Shown: positions 54,057 to 63,815, counted from the first letter of the stretch. The stretch is DNA of 64,000 bases from Solobacterium sp. (GCA_017510405.1 JAFWNG010000045.1:62001-126000); one strand, 5' to 3'. The notes: generated from the sequence alone by a model not told the origin. Numbers and translations: made by a program.

Positions 54057-55469
54057 ATGCTTGAGTTTCGACCTTTTACACCGGCTGACGCGAAGACCGT
54101 CATCCCCTATCTCCACTGCACAGCGACCGGATTCAGTGATCTGACTGCCGGTTATTTTGCCATGTGGAGCGAAGAGATGGATATCCGCTGGTGCATTGAA
54201 AACGACGTCCTGTATTCCTCGCAGATGATCGGGGACCAGCCGGCTTTCTTTCCGCCCCTCGGCAAAGATACGTCCGGCGCTCTGGACGCGCTGATCGGAT
54301 ACGTTCAGGAAAATGACCTTCCCCTGCGTTTTTACGCGGTCGATGAAGCCATGCTTGCCAAACTGCGCAATGACGCGCGCTTTGCCCATGTGCCGGCCGC
54401 CTATGACGTGCGCTGGAGCGACTATGTGTACGCCTTCGATACCGCCGCAACATTCCGCGGAAAGAAGTTCAGCGGTCAGCGCAACCATGTCAACCGGTAC
54501 ACAAGAGAATACGGCGAACCGGATGCCCGCTGGCTCACGGAAGCGGATATGCCGCAGATCGAAGCCATGCTTGCGGAATACGAAGAGGAACACAGCGACC
54601 GCAACGCGCTGGAACAGTCCGAGCTGGACGGCACCCGCCTGCTGCTGTCGCATCTGGACGATTTCGGGCAGATCGCTGCCTGCCTGTGGAAGGATGAGCG
54701 GATCATCGCTTTCTCGATCGGTGAGATCGTCGGCGATATGCTGTTCATTCACGCGGAAAAAGCGCTTCGTTCCTATAAAGGCGCCTACCCGGTCATGTAC
54801 ACGTCGTTTGTGCGTCTGGTACAGGATCGGTACGGAGCGCTTCAGTGGGTCAACCGGGAAGACGACTCCGGCGACCCCGGCCTGCGCACTTCCAAGATGC
54901 AGTATCAGCCTGTGCGCCGCCTGCATAAATACTTCACCCATGTCAATTCCCCTGCGCCGGTGTCACGCCATGTGACGATCGATGCCGGCACAGTGCTTCT
55001 GACACCGTTCAGCGAGAAGGACCGGCACAATTACCATGTGCTCAATACCGATCCTGACGTCTCCCGCTGGTGGGGATACGATTATGAGAACGATCTGAAT
55101 ATCACTTCTGAGATCAACGAAGATCTGTTCTATGACATGACCATGTTCGACATGGATTACGGTGATTCAGTCAACTGGGCGATCCGCGAAACGGAAGACG
55201 GCGAAATGATCGGCGAAGTGATCCTGTGGAATATGACATGGAATGGTGACGTGGAGATCGGCTGCCGCCTGCTTCCCGGATATCAGGGAAAAGGCTTTGG
55301 AAAGGCTGCTTTCCGCGCCGCAGCCGAATATGTAAAAAACACTCTGCACCGGAAGCCCCGGGCAAAGTGTTACCGTGAAAATACCGCCTCGAAGGCAATG
55401 ATCACTGCCTCCGGTCTCACCGAGTGTTCCTCGGATGAAACATTTATCTACTTTCAGGCATCCGCGTGA
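54057..55469 (+). CDS. DUF2156-GNAT fusion acyltransferase
   Basis: A 470-residue protein with two transferase-like domains. Residues 1-295 are a DUF2156 domain (GNAT-like fold, as in the catalytic part of MprF lysyl-transferases), with GKKFSGQRNHVNRY and EKALRSYKGAYPVMY. Residues 310-470 are a RimJ-type GNAT acetyltransferase, with the acetyl-CoA loop LLPGYQGKGFGKAAF. No ribosome site is seen; TATACT eight bases before the ATG suggests a leaderless mRNA. The substrates are unknown. Confidence 0.83.
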   Translation: MLEFRPFTPADAKTVIPYLHCTATGFSDLTAGYFAMWSEEMDIRWCIENDVLYSSQMIGDQPAFFPPLGKDTSGALDALIGYVQENDLPLRFYAVDEAMLAKLRNDARFAHVPAAYDVRWSDYVYAFDTAATFRGKKFSGQRNHVNRYTREYGEPDARWLTEADMPQIEAMLAEYEEEHSDRNALEQSELDGTRLLLSHLDDFGQIAACLWKDERIIAFSIGEIVGDMLFIHAEKALRSYKGAYPVMYTSFVRLVQDRYGALQWVNREDDSGDPGLRTSKMQYQPVRRLHKYFTHVNSPAPVSRHVTIDAGTVLLTPFSEKDRHNYHVLNTDPDVSRWWGYDYENDLNITSEINEDLFYDMTMFDMDYGDSVNWAIRETEDGEMIGEVILWNMTWNGDVEIGCRLLPGYQGKGFGKAAFRAAAEYVKNTLHRKPRAKCYRENTASKAMITASGLTECSSDETFIYFQASA

Positions 55470-55475
55470 TGCCTT

Positions 55476-56285
55476 TTATTTTCTTTCGATGAAGCGGATG
55501 ACTGCCTGGGCACACGCTTCCTGCTGGACATCATTCGGGACAGAAGCCTCGCCGTCTCCCGCCTGTAAGCCGTAGCTGCCGAAACCGGAATGATTTCCGC
55601 CTTCAATAACGCATTCCTGCGCATCCGCAGGCCAGTATTTCTTTCCCTTTTCGTACTCTTCCCGGTCCAGTATGAGATCCTCGCTTCCGCATACCGACAG
55701 CAGTCTCTCCTCGTGTCCCAGCGGTTTTGTCGGATATGCCGCAAACAGGATCACGCCTTCCGTGATCTCCGGATGCCGGATATCAAATAAAGCCGCCGTG
55801 ACGCCGCCGAGCGAATGTCCGGCTGTGTACCAGTGCGCATGACTGCCTGTATCAATAATGCGCGCCGCTCCGTCCGCATCCAGCACTGCCAGATGATACG
55901 GAACATCCAGCAGATAGCAGTCCGTGCCGCCGGCCGCGATCCGTGACAGCAGTCCGGAATAAGCCTCTGATTCAACTTTGGCACCCGGATAGAAGATCAC
56001 AGCGTTCTCTGTGCCCGGACCGTCAAAAAACCATGCCCCGTTTTCCTTTGTGACCCGGACAGTTTCATTCGACTCCATAGCTGCCCGTGCAGCCTCATCC
56101 GCGTGGTAATACACCGAGAAATAGCCTCCGGTGATCAGACAGAGCGCTGTCAGGGACATCGCCGATGCTGTCAGAAAACGCCATATTCTTTTCCACGGCC
56201 GTTTCCGCCGCACCAGCAGCTCCGCCAGAACTCCCAAAAGAACGCTCAGTATCAAAGCACCCGTGCAGAACAGTATGTATTTCAT
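55476..56285 (-). CDS. Membrane-anchored alpha/beta hydrolase
   Basis: A 269-residue protein. Two N-terminal hydrophobic segments (1-20, 38-60) anchor it, and the rest is an alpha/beta hydrolase domain with nucleophile motif AGHSLGGV (near residue 160), catalytic Asp in EDLILD, and His in GGNHSGF. It likely acts outside the membrane. I start at 56285 (MKYILFC), after AAGGGGA. The substrate is unknown. Confidence 0.83.
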   Translation of the reverse strand: MKYILFCTGALILSVLLGVLAELLVRRKRPWKRIWRFLTASAMSLTALCLITGGYFSVYYHADEAARAAMESNETVRVTKENGAWFFDGPGTENAVIFYPGAKVESEAYSGLLSRIAAGGTDCYLLDVPYHLAVLDADGAARIIDTGSHAHWYTAGHSLGGVTAALFDIRHPEITEGVILFAAYPTKPLGHEERLLSVCGSEDLILDREEYEKGKKYWPADAQECVIEGGNHSGFGSYGLQAGDGEASVPNDVQQEACAQAVIRFIERK

Positions 56286-56324
56286 GATCGATATCCCCTT
56301 ATCCGATTTCAGTATACACCTGTT

Positions 56325-56355
56325 CAAAAGAAAAACCGGCATTGTCTGCCGGTTC
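56325..56355 (-). terminator. Terminator of the Fe-S aldo-keto reductase gene
   Basis: AACCGGCA/TGCCGGTT with a 4-nt loop, then TTTCTTTT on the minus strand. Confidence 0.85.
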
Positions 56356-56359
56356 AGGC

Positions 56360-57475
56360 TTATTCAAATGCTTCTGCGATCTTTCCGAGCCAGTCGGTGA
56401 TCTGTATGTGCTGCGGACATTCGCCTTCGCACTGCAGACAGCCGATGCAGGAACCGGCGGTTCCGCCGTCCTTCGTGACATTGGCGTAACGCCGTTTCGA
56501 GTCTTCGTGATTGCCGAACAGCATATCCCGGTTCATGATCCGGAACAGTTCCGGAATATTGATCTGCATCGGGCATCCGCCGGTGCAGTAGCGGCATGCC
56601 GTGCACGGGATCTGCGGCAGTGCGCGGAAGGCTTCCTGTGCCTTTGCAATGACTTCCTGCTCTGCTTCGTCCAGCGGTTTGAAATCCGCCATATAGGACA
56701 GGTTGTCGTCCATCTGGGCCAGATTCGACATACCGGACAGAACGATCTTTACATTGTCCAGACTTGCGACAAAACGGACTGCCCATGACGCGATGCTCAG
56801 CGGACTGCCGGTCTGTTCCAGTATTTCCTTTACCGGTTTCGGCGGATCGGCAAGCGTGCCGCCCTTGATCGGTTCCATGACAACGACCGGACGATTATGC
56901 TTCACCGCGGTCTCATAGCAGCGTCTGCTCTGCACGATCGGATCATCCCAGTCAACGTAATTGATCTGCAGCTGTACGAACTCCGCTTCCGGATGTTCTT
57001 CCAGAAGCCGGTCCAGCAGCTCCGGTGTTCCGTGGAAGGAGAATCCGATATGACGGATCTTTCCTTCTGCCTTCAGCTGTTTCATATACTCCCACAGCCC
57101 GTATTCCTCGTACTTCTTCTCGTTATTCTCCGACAGCGCATGCAGGAGGTAGAAGTCGATGTAGTCCGTACCGAGGCGTTCCAGAGAAACGTTGATCTGA
57201 TTTTTTGCGTCTTCCTCATCTTTTGCCGCATTGGCATTCAGTTTGGATGTAATAAAGAAACTTTCGCGCGGATGCCGGCTGATCAGGGCAGTTTTCGCCG
57301 CTTCCTCGCTTCCTTCGTATACATATGCTGTATCAAAATACTTCAGTCCGGCAGCCAGGAAACGATCCGCCATGACAGCTACTTCATCGGTATTGATCGT
57401 CTTGTCCTCATTGCGCGGCAGGCGCATAAGTCCGAAGCCGAGTTTGCCGATCTCTTCTCCGCAGAATGTACTCAT
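56360..57475 (-). CDS. Aldo-keto reductase with C-terminal [4Fe-4S] domain
   Basis: A 371-residue enzyme. The barrel starts LGFGLMRLPRNED (11-23), has FDTAYVYEGSE near 47, and the catalytic residues of the AKR fold. From about 275 a ferredoxin-like domain follows with CTACRYCTGGCP and CIGCLQCEGECP. Such AKRs are common in anaerobes, and the clusters may take electrons from ferredoxin. I start at 57475, after GAGAGGAG. The substrate is unknown. Confidence 0.92.
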   Translation of the reverse strand: MSTFCGEEIGKLGFGLMRLPRNEDKTINTDEVAVMADRFLAAGLKYFDTAYVYEGSEEAAKTALISRHPRESFFITSKLNANAAKDEEDAKNQINVSLERLGTDYIDFYLLHALSENNEKKYEEYGLWEYMKQLKAEGKIRHIGFSFHGTPELLDRLLEEHPEAEFVQLQINYVDWDDPIVQSRRCYETAVKHNRPVVVMEPIKGGTLADPPKPVKEILEQTGSPLSIASWAVRFVASLDNVKIVLSGMSNLAQMDDNLSYMADFKPLDEAEQEVIAKAQEAFRALPQIPCTACRYCTGGCPMQINIPELFRIMNRDMLFGNHEDSKRRYANVTKDGGTAGSCIGCLQCEGECPQHIQITDWLGKIAEAFE

Positions 57476-57688
57476 AGTGTTCTCCTCTCTCTGACTGCAT
57501 CTTAGCATATTCCTGCATGATTTCGTTCTTTCGTGACCGAAACAGGATCTGCTTTGTTCCATAAAACAAAAAAGCAGTCCGCCGCAGGAACCGGTCTGCC
57601 TCTTAAACTGCCCCCATCCAAAGAATACTGACTGTACATGATAATTCAACAGGATCTGCATAAATGGCAGGTTTTCATGTCAGAACAG
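57476..57688. other. Gene-free gap, mostly featureless
   Basis: No gene or RNA is supported. It holds the promoter side of the aldo-keto reductase and the 3' side of the phosphoesterase transcript. Confidence 0.4.
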
Positions 57689-57712
57689 CAAAAAACGGAG
57701 TCTTACCTCCGT
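57689..57712 (-). terminator. Terminator overlapping the phosphoesterase stop
   Basis: ACGGAGG...TCCGT stem with the stop codon in the loop, followed by TTTTTT on the minus strand. Confidence 0.7.
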
Positions 57713-58374
57713 CTGTTTTTCCCGGTGATATACCAGTCATAGAAGAAACTGCCGGTCTCTCCCTCTTTCGGATACGCCGACGCCGGGATATCGATGATCA
57801 CATGACCGTAGCCGTTTGTGATCACTGTTCCGCAGGAATGATTCCGCGTCCGTGTAAAGTCTCCGTATTCCCGGTGTACATGTCCATGGAACATATATGC
57901 CGGCCGGTATTTTTCCAGCAGGTCATTGAATATGTCAAAGCCCCGGTGCGGCAGATCCTCCAGATCGCCGTAGCCCAGTGCCGGCGCATGCGTCAGAAGG
58001 ACATCAAAGCCGCCGGTAAACAGCAGCGTACCGCTCAGTTTCCGCACACGCTTTTTCATTTCCGCCTCGGTATACATGTCGCCGCCCTGTTTATAGCGGT
58101 AGGATCCGCCCAGGCCGAGAATGCGCATACCGTGATAGTTGTATACCTGATCATCGATATCGATGCACCCCTCCGGCGGCTTGCGGTCATAGATGCCGTC
58201 ATGGTTGCCGCGTACATACAGAAGCGGTACATTCACCACGGTCGTCAGGAACTCCATGTAGTCCGGATGCAGGTCGCCGCACGAAAGGATCAGCTCCACC
58301 CCTTCGGTCTTTTTCGGACTGTAGTAATCCCAGAGACCGGGCTCTTCTGTGTCCGCCACGATCATGACTTTCAT
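57703..58374 (-). CDS. Calcineurin-like metallophosphoesterase
   Basis: A 223-residue cytoplasmic phosphoesterase. Motifs are SCGDLHPD, RGNHDG, LTHAP and FHGHVHREYG. The first motif is DTE rather than the usual DxH, one metal ligand being changed. Its ATG overlaps the stop of the ParB-like/BMP gene by 4 nt, so the two proteins are made together and may act on the same ligand. Confidence 0.85.
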   Translation of the reverse strand: MKVMIVADTEEPGLWDYYSPKKTEGVELILSCGDLHPDYMEFLTTVVNVPLLYVRGNHDGIYDRKPPEGCIDIDDQVYNYHGMRILGLGGSYRYKQGGDMYTEAEMKKRVRKLSGTLLFTGGFDVLLTHAPALGYGDLEDLPHRGFDIFNDLLEKYRPAYMFHGHVHREYGDFTRTRNHSCGTVITNGYGHVIIDIPASAYPKEGETGSFFYDWYITGKNRRR

Positions 58375-60236
58375 AGCCCGGTATCCTCCGTCTGCGGCAG
58401 GAATCCTGTCACGTTGTCATTCAGCCAGTTCATTGAAAGGATCTCTTCGGTCGTCAGTTTCGGATCGTACGGTCCTTTGATCACGCGTTCCGTACTGTGG
58501 ATCTCCCCGTCGAACGGATCCAGGCGTTCGGTCGTCAGACCGTTCTTCAGCAGCTGGATCATCTTGCGGGACTGATACGGCAGGCTGCCGGATACGTTGA
58601 CATCCAGCACATCCGCGCTCATGCCCCACCAGTAGTTCAGTGTTTTGTCTTTGGAACCGGAGAGGCTTTCCGTCATCGGCTGGATCATCTTGGTATAGTA
58701 GTTTCCCCAGTTAATGACCGGCACCGCCAGATTGATCGGGCCGTTCTCATCCAGCCGGTAGATCCCGTAGCGCACACTGCCATCCTTGATGCTCGGGACT
58801 GCACTGTCGCGGAATACCGAGATATCCAGACGCTTCATCTGTTCCTGCCAGTCTTCATCCAGATATTCCTTCCAGGAAAGGATAACCTGCGCATGCGGAT
58901 CGACCATGGACGCGCCGATTGCGAAGGCGTTGATCTGTGCTGCGCTTCCTGGCTGCGGCGCTTCGGCAAGATACGCGATGCGGTGGCTGTCCGCGAAAAC
59001 GGCGGCGAGCGCACCCAGCAGGAAGTCCGCCTCATACATGCGTACACCGTATACCGGCAGTACGTTTCTCTTCATATTGCGGGAACAGTTCAGATACCGC
59101 TTCCCGGGATTTTTCACAGCAAAGCGGTAGGTATCCGCAAAGTGGGACGGTGAGACCGTAAGGATCACGTCGCACGTATTCGTCGCATCCGTCAGTGCTT
59201 CTTTCAGTGTTTTTTCATCCCTGCAGTCTTCATAGGTACAGGTAGTGACTTTGTCCCCAAGACGTTTTTCCAGCAGGATCCGTCCAAGTTCATGATCGAA
59301 GACCTCCGCGGATTCCGAGGCGCTGGAAGGATAGATGAAGGCAACGCGCAGACGCCGTTTCGGCAGCGCAAACGGAAGTGCTTTCTTCAGATCGCTGACA
59401 ACATCACTTACGACTTCGCTGACGCTGTCACTGCGGATCTCGTCCGGATGAGCCGCGATCTCTGTTTTGCGCGTATCTTTGATGAGCGCGCCTTTCAGCT
59501 TGACCAGGCCGCGGTCCAGCGTGCTGCTGTCAGCTGTTCTTGCGGCTTCAAAGCCGTATACGGAGAGATATTCCAGGAACACGTCGCCGCACGGAATTTC
59601 ATCCTCTGCGTCAAAACGGCGCTGATACGCCTTCTGAAACCGGTAATAGACGCCCTTGATGCGCCGTACGGTCTCATCGCTCCATTCATGTTCCAGATCC
59701 TGTCCGGTCAGCTTTGCGAACTTCGCATAGCTTCCTGTTTCGGAAAAATACGGTTCATACAGTCTGCTCACTTTGTAGAACGCCAGGAACTCCGCATACA
59801 GCTCATCCGGTTCCTTCGGCATGATGCGCGTGACATCTGCCAGAATGACCGGCATGCGCAGATACTTGAGGACGGATACGCGCTTGTTTCCTTCCTGTAC
59901 ATAGAACCGGTGCTTATACTCGAATACCGTGACAGCGTCCTGGATCCCCTGCTCTTCCTGATAGCGGTAAAGGGAATTCCACTTTGCCGCAAACTCGGTA
60001 TTGACGCCGGCTGCGGGCATGAAGTTTGCCGCAAACACGTTCTGCCTTCCGGACGTTACCGTGCCGGCCAGAAGATCCAGCGGGATCTCCATGATGCCGA
60101 GCCGCAGACGGGTGCCGGTACTGTCTTCCCCGATCACATCATCCAGTGCCGGAATATACGGATATTCACCATGCAGGACCGCTTTGCGGATATACCGGTC
60201 AGCTTCCCGCTTTGCTTTCGCATATGCTTCATTCAT
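58371..60236 (-). CDS. ParB-like domain fused to a BMP (PnrA-like) ligand-binding domain
   Basis: A 621-residue cytoplasmic protein (no signal peptide). Residues 1-150 resemble a ParB/sulfiredoxin-like domain: YVQEGNKRVSVLKYL near 112 is its GxxR-type motif. Residues 150-290 are helical. Residues 295-560 are a BMP domain like the nucleoside-binding lipoprotein PnrA, with ADFLLGALAAVF, YLAEAPQPG and FAIGASMVDPHA. BMP domains normally lie outside the membrane, so a cytoplasmic one joined to ParB-like is unusual. It may sense a nucleoside-like ligand. GAGGAGGG precedes the ATG. Confidence 0.75.
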   Translation of the reverse strand: MNEAYAKAKREADRYIRKAVLHGEYPYIPALDDVIGEDSTGTRLRLGIMEIPLDLLAGTVTSGRQNVFAANFMPAAGVNTEFAAKWNSLYRYQEEQGIQDAVTVFEYKHRFYVQEGNKRVSVLKYLRMPVILADVTRIMPKEPDELYAEFLAFYKVSRLYEPYFSETGSYAKFAKLTGQDLEHEWSDETVRRIKGVYYRFQKAYQRRFDAEDEIPCGDVFLEYLSVYGFEAARTADSSTLDRGLVKLKGALIKDTRKTEIAAHPDEIRSDSVSEVVSDVVSDLKKALPFALPKRRLRVAFIYPSSASESAEVFDHELGRILLEKRLGDKVTTCTYEDCRDEKTLKEALTDATNTCDVILTVSPSHFADTYRFAVKNPGKRYLNCSRNMKRNVLPVYGVRMYEADFLLGALAAVFADSHRIAYLAEAPQPGSAAQINAFAIGASMVDPHAQVILSWKEYLDEDWQEQMKRLDISVFRDSAVPSIKDGSVRYGIYRLDENGPINLAVPVINWGNYYTKMIQPMTESLSGSKDKTLNYWWGMSADVLDVNVSGSLPYQSRKMIQLLKNGLTTERLDPFDGEIHSTERVIKGPYDPKLTTEEILSMNWLNDNVTGFLPQTEDTGL

Positions 60237-60452
60237 AAGGTTTCATCCCTCCTCTTGCAAAGGTCAATACATCTTAGAACGTTACAGGCATCAATACAAT
60301 GTCAGAATAATGAATACCACCGGAGACTCACTGCCGCCTGTTCCGGTGGAATTCGGTATCCGGACTGCATGGGCACGTCCGGTCACACATGATTCAGATC
60401 GGGCGAGGTTCATTCTCCCAGATCATACGTAAATATTTATGGGTGCGTGGTC

Positions 60453-61961
60453 TTATCTTTTCTGCGCCGGATCCATCAGTTCGTATTTTTCAACGTCCAT
60501 CAGGACTTTTCCGTCACAGTAGAACCAGATATTGTCTGCCGAAAGCGGTGTATACAGAACATTTGTCATGACCTGCTCACCGTCGTTGATGAAGACCTCG
60601 GAACTGTACCGGTCAAGCAGGAGACGCAGCTTCAGCTGTCCGTTGCGATTGCGGACGAAGAAGTGACGGTCATGCATGACAGCAACGCGCGTTCCGGAGT
60701 TCGAACGGTCGAACTCAAGACGGTTTTCACGCGGCCGGTAAACGATCGACGTGTAATGATGTTCGTCTACAGCAAAACGCATTTCAAACTTGGTATAGCT
60801 GCCGAACGATTCCGGATACAGTTCGATCGTCAGATCGAGCGAACGGCCGCGAATGGCATCCAGCACAAGCGTTTCGCCGACAACGACATGCTTATAAACG
60901 ACCTCGTGGGTACGGAGTTCTTCGATCTCCCGGATCGGCTTCTGGATGAGTCGTTCATTCACGATCGAAAGTTCGCGCGGAAGCGTCATCATGCCAAGCC
61001 ACGGAATGCTCTGTTCCGTGTATTTGATCGTATCCCAGTTCTGCATCCAGGCAATCATCACGCGGCGTCCGTCCGGCGTCAGCATGGTCTGTGTGGCATA
61101 GAAGTCGATACCGTAATCAACGGTCATGTCCGCTTTCGGGATCATCTTTCCGGCTTCTTCGTCGAAATCACCCAGAATACAGATCGTCTGGTTTCCACAG
61201 TTGAATCTTGGTGTCTGCAGCACATCCTGCGGTGACATCAGCATTACATATGTTCCGTCCAGTTCAAAGAAATCCGGGCATTCCCACATTTTTCCCATTG
61301 ATCCGTCATTTTCCAGCAGCGTACTTACGTACTTCCAGTGGAAGCCGTCTTCACTGCTGAAATACAGGACACGGCCGTGCGTGAAATCCTTATCCACTCC
61401 GTTGGCAACTACACACCGGTATGTGCCGTCTGCTTCTTTCCAGATCTTCGGATCCCGGAAATCATACGAATTGGTGTCCGACGGGATCATTGTCTGATCA
61501 ATGACAGGGTTCCCGTCGTATTTTTCATAGTTTTCTCCATCACCGACTGCAACACACTGAATCTGCGAATACAGAGTTCTTTGATATTCATCGGTACTTA
61601 CTTCAGTTACGCCGGTATACAGAAGCAGATGTCTTCCGTCATTCAGCTCAATTGCGCTTCCGGAAAAGCATCCATCTTCATCCGGTACGGTATCCGGTGC
61701 CAGCGCAGCCGGTTTGAATTCCCAGTGCAGAAGGTCTTTGCTTACTGCATGACCCCAGTGCATTGGCCCCCATTTTTTCGCAAATGGGTAGTATTGGTAA
61801 AACAGATGATAGTATCCGTTATACCAGGAAAAACCGTTAGGATCGTTCATCCATCCGATATACGGGGTAAGGTGATACAGAGGACGCAGGATCGGATCGA
61901 CCCGCTCCCCGTTTTCTTCTTCGTACTTCCTGGCTTTTATAAGGCTCTGACTATAATTCAT
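60453..61961 (-). CDS. Glycoside hydrolase family 32 (sucrose/fructan hydrolase)
   Basis: A 502-residue enzyme that cleaves beta-fructosides such as sucrose, sucrose-6-phosphate or fructo-oligosaccharides. The nucleophile is in WMNDPNG (near 37), the transition-state stabiliser in FRDP (near 170), and the acid/base in MWECPDF (near 225). The C-terminal beta-sandwich is present (from about 350). No signal peptide is seen, so the enzyme is intracellular. I start at the ATG at 61961, after GGAGGAATC. It follows an ABC sugar-uptake system. Confidence 0.95.
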   Translation of the reverse strand: MNYSQSLIKARKYEEENGERVDPILRPLYHLTPYIGWMNDPNGFSWYNGYYHLFYQYYPFAKKWGPMHWGHAVSKDLLHWEFKPAALAPDTVPDEDGCFSGSAIELNDGRHLLLYTGVTEVSTDEYQRTLYSQIQCVAVGDGENYEKYDGNPVIDQTMIPSDTNSYDFRDPKIWKEADGTYRCVVANGVDKDFTHGRVLYFSSEDGFHWKYVSTLLENDGSMGKMWECPDFFELDGTYVMLMSPQDVLQTPRFNCGNQTICILGDFDEEAGKMIPKADMTVDYGIDFYATQTMLTPDGRRVMIAWMQNWDTIKYTEQSIPWLGMMTLPRELSIVNERLIQKPIREIEELRTHEVVYKHVVVGETLVLDAIRGRSLDLTIELYPESFGSYTKFEMRFAVDEHHYTSIVYRPRENRLEFDRSNSGTRVAVMHDRHFFVRNRNGQLKLRLLLDRYSSEVFINDGEQVMTNVLYTPLSADNIWFYCDGKVLMDVEKYELMDPAQKR

Positions 61962-62000
61962 GATTCCTCCAAAAGTCATTTGTAATCATTAAGCATAATA

Positions 62001-62036
62001 TACAGATATCCGCCCCATACGGAGCGGATATCTGTA
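62001..62036 (-). repeat. Strong hairpin between binding protein and GH32 genes
   Basis: Perfect 13-bp arms (62001-62013 and 62024-62036) with a 10-nt loop lie between the binding-protein stop and the GH32 start. No U-tract follows on the minus strand. It probably stabilises the upstream message or lessens downstream expression. Confidence 0.75.
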
Positions 62037-62053
62037 AGGTTTGTGTTTATGAA

Positions 62054-63781
62054 TTATTTGTAGAATTCATCCAGATACTTCTGGTGCAGTTCAAGATACT
62101 TGCTGAGGCCATAGCTCTCGAGTTTGCTCTGGAGTTCGTTCCACTTAGCCTCTACATCGCCATCTTTAATACCAGTTGCCTTGAACTCATTGATTGCCGT
62201 ACGGATATCAGCATTCAGGTTGGAAGCTTCCTTGGTATCTTCTGTCGACATGAATACATTCGGGAATACATACTTTGTATTCATATCCGGTGTGTAGATA
62301 TCCTTGATCCAGTCAAGACGATACTGAGCATCATCCGGGCATGTGACATACTTGCCATAGTAGGAGTCGAGGATTGCCAGCGGACCGCCTACACATTCAG
62401 CTTCACGTACTTCAACCGGGGACTTGTCGCCCAGCGGAGCGTGCTGCAGCATGTCTTCGCCGTCAGCGTTCTTACCCATTACGAAGATATCGAATCCATC
62501 GTCTTCACCGTAAGTACCCCAGTTGTTCTGCGGGGACTGCATCGGATCATACATCTGGTCGAGCCAGGAGCAGATCAGAGCCGGGTTCTTTGCGTTAACT
62601 GTAATAACGCAGCGACCACGGTCGAAGCCGGATGTGAAGGAACCGTTCTGCGGAGTGATGTTCTTTGTATCAGCAGCCAGTGCCGGCAGCGGTACCCAGT
62701 GCTTGCCATCGATCAGATCCTGCATGTTGACCTGAGCAATGTTTGCAACGTCCCAGGAGAAGCAGACGCCATAACGTCCGGATTTACCCTTAGCAACGTA
62801 TGTGGACCATTCCTGTGTGAATGCTTCGGAGTCAATCAGATCTTCTGCATAGAGCTTGTGCAGCCATTCGATACCCTTCTTGAAGCCCTCTGTGTTAGCA
62901 ACGCAGATGACCTTCTTGTCGTCTGTAACAGCAATGTGTCTGCCCTTGTCCATGTCGCCGTAGCCTTCGCCGAAGCCGTTGATCAGAACGGACGGATCCT
63001 GGTCGCCGTCATTTACGATGCAGGACATCGGAATGATGCTTCCGTCGATGTTGAATTCTTTCTGCAGAGCAGCTGCGTTGTCGCGGAATGCGATCAGAAC
63101 CTGTTCGAATTCATCAACAGTTCCCGGAAGTTCTGACGTCAGGAAATCGAGTTTTCCCTGACTCTTCAGGAAGTCAATCCAGTCTTTGTTGATGAACGGC
63201 ATGTTGCCGATCGACTGAATAGCTGTCTTTTCATAACCCAGCTGTTCGATCCACGGAAGAGCCCAGATGTGTCCGTCTGCGTCTTCGCACATTGTTCTGT
63301 ATTCCGGAGCCTGTTCGAATACCTTCTTCAGGTTCGGCATATACTTGTCAATGTATTCTTCAACGTTGATGATAACGCCCTGTTTTGCATACTTCAGAAG
63401 ATCTGTGTCGCCGAAGCCTGCGGAGAATACGAATTCCGGAAGTGTCTTGAGGTTGGACATTTCGAGCTGGATCTTATCGCCCCACTGGTCGCCCTGGATC
63501 GTCTTCCACTCAACGTGGACGTTTGTCTTTTCTTCCAGACGCTTGAAGATCGTACGGTTGTTCGGATTGGATTCTGTTCCTACCGGATAGTTTGTCAGAC
63601 CGCTGATCGTTGCCTTTTCCTTGAGAGGCAGTGCAACTTCTGCCGGATCAACATCTGTTCCGCCGGAAGCACCGCCGCCTCCGCCGCCGTTACCGCCGCC
63701 GCAGCCAGCCAGAATGGTTGCAGACATGCTCAGAGAAAGTGCAAATGCTGCGCCCTTTAAGATTTTTTTGCTGAATTTCAT
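62054..63781 (-). CDS. Extracellular sugar-binding lipoprotein (ABC transporter)
   Basis: A 575-residue lipoprotein. The signal peptide ends in SATILAGC, with the cysteine near 27, and a Gly-rich linker follows. The bulk is a family 1 extracellular solute-binding fold, large as in oligosaccharide-binding LipO-type proteins of Bacillota. The start at 63781 (MKFSKK) follows CAGGAG; the frame upstream of it is unlikely to be used. With the permease upstream and GH32 downstream it should import a fructan or sucrose-type oligosaccharide. Confidence 0.93.
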   Translation of the reverse strand: MKFSKKILKGAAFALSLSMSATILAGCGGGNGGGGGGASGGTDVDPAEVALPLKEKATISGLTNYPVGTESNPNNRTIFKRLEEKTNVHVEWKTIQGDQWGDKIQLEMSNLKTLPEFVFSAGFGDTDLLKYAKQGVIINVEEYIDKYMPNLKKVFEQAPEYRTMCEDADGHIWALPWIEQLGYEKTAIQSIGNMPFINKDWIDFLKSQGKLDFLTSELPGTVDEFEQVLIAFRDNAAALQKEFNIDGSIIPMSCIVNDGDQDPSVLINGFGEGYGDMDKGRHIAVTDDKKVICVANTEGFKKGIEWLHKLYAEDLIDSEAFTQEWSTYVAKGKSGRYGVCFSWDVANIAQVNMQDLIDGKHWVPLPALAADTKNITPQNGSFTSGFDRGRCVITVNAKNPALICSWLDQMYDPMQSPQNNWGTYGEDDGFDIFVMGKNADGEDMLQHAPLGDKSPVEVREAECVGGPLAILDSYYGKYVTCPDDAQYRLDWIKDIYTPDMNTKYVFPNVFMSTEDTKEASNLNADIRTAINEFKATGIKDGDVEAKWNELQSKLESYGLSKYLELHQKYLDEFYK

Positions 63782-63815
63782 TTCTTTTACTCTCCTGTAA
63801 TTATTCAGTTTTGAA

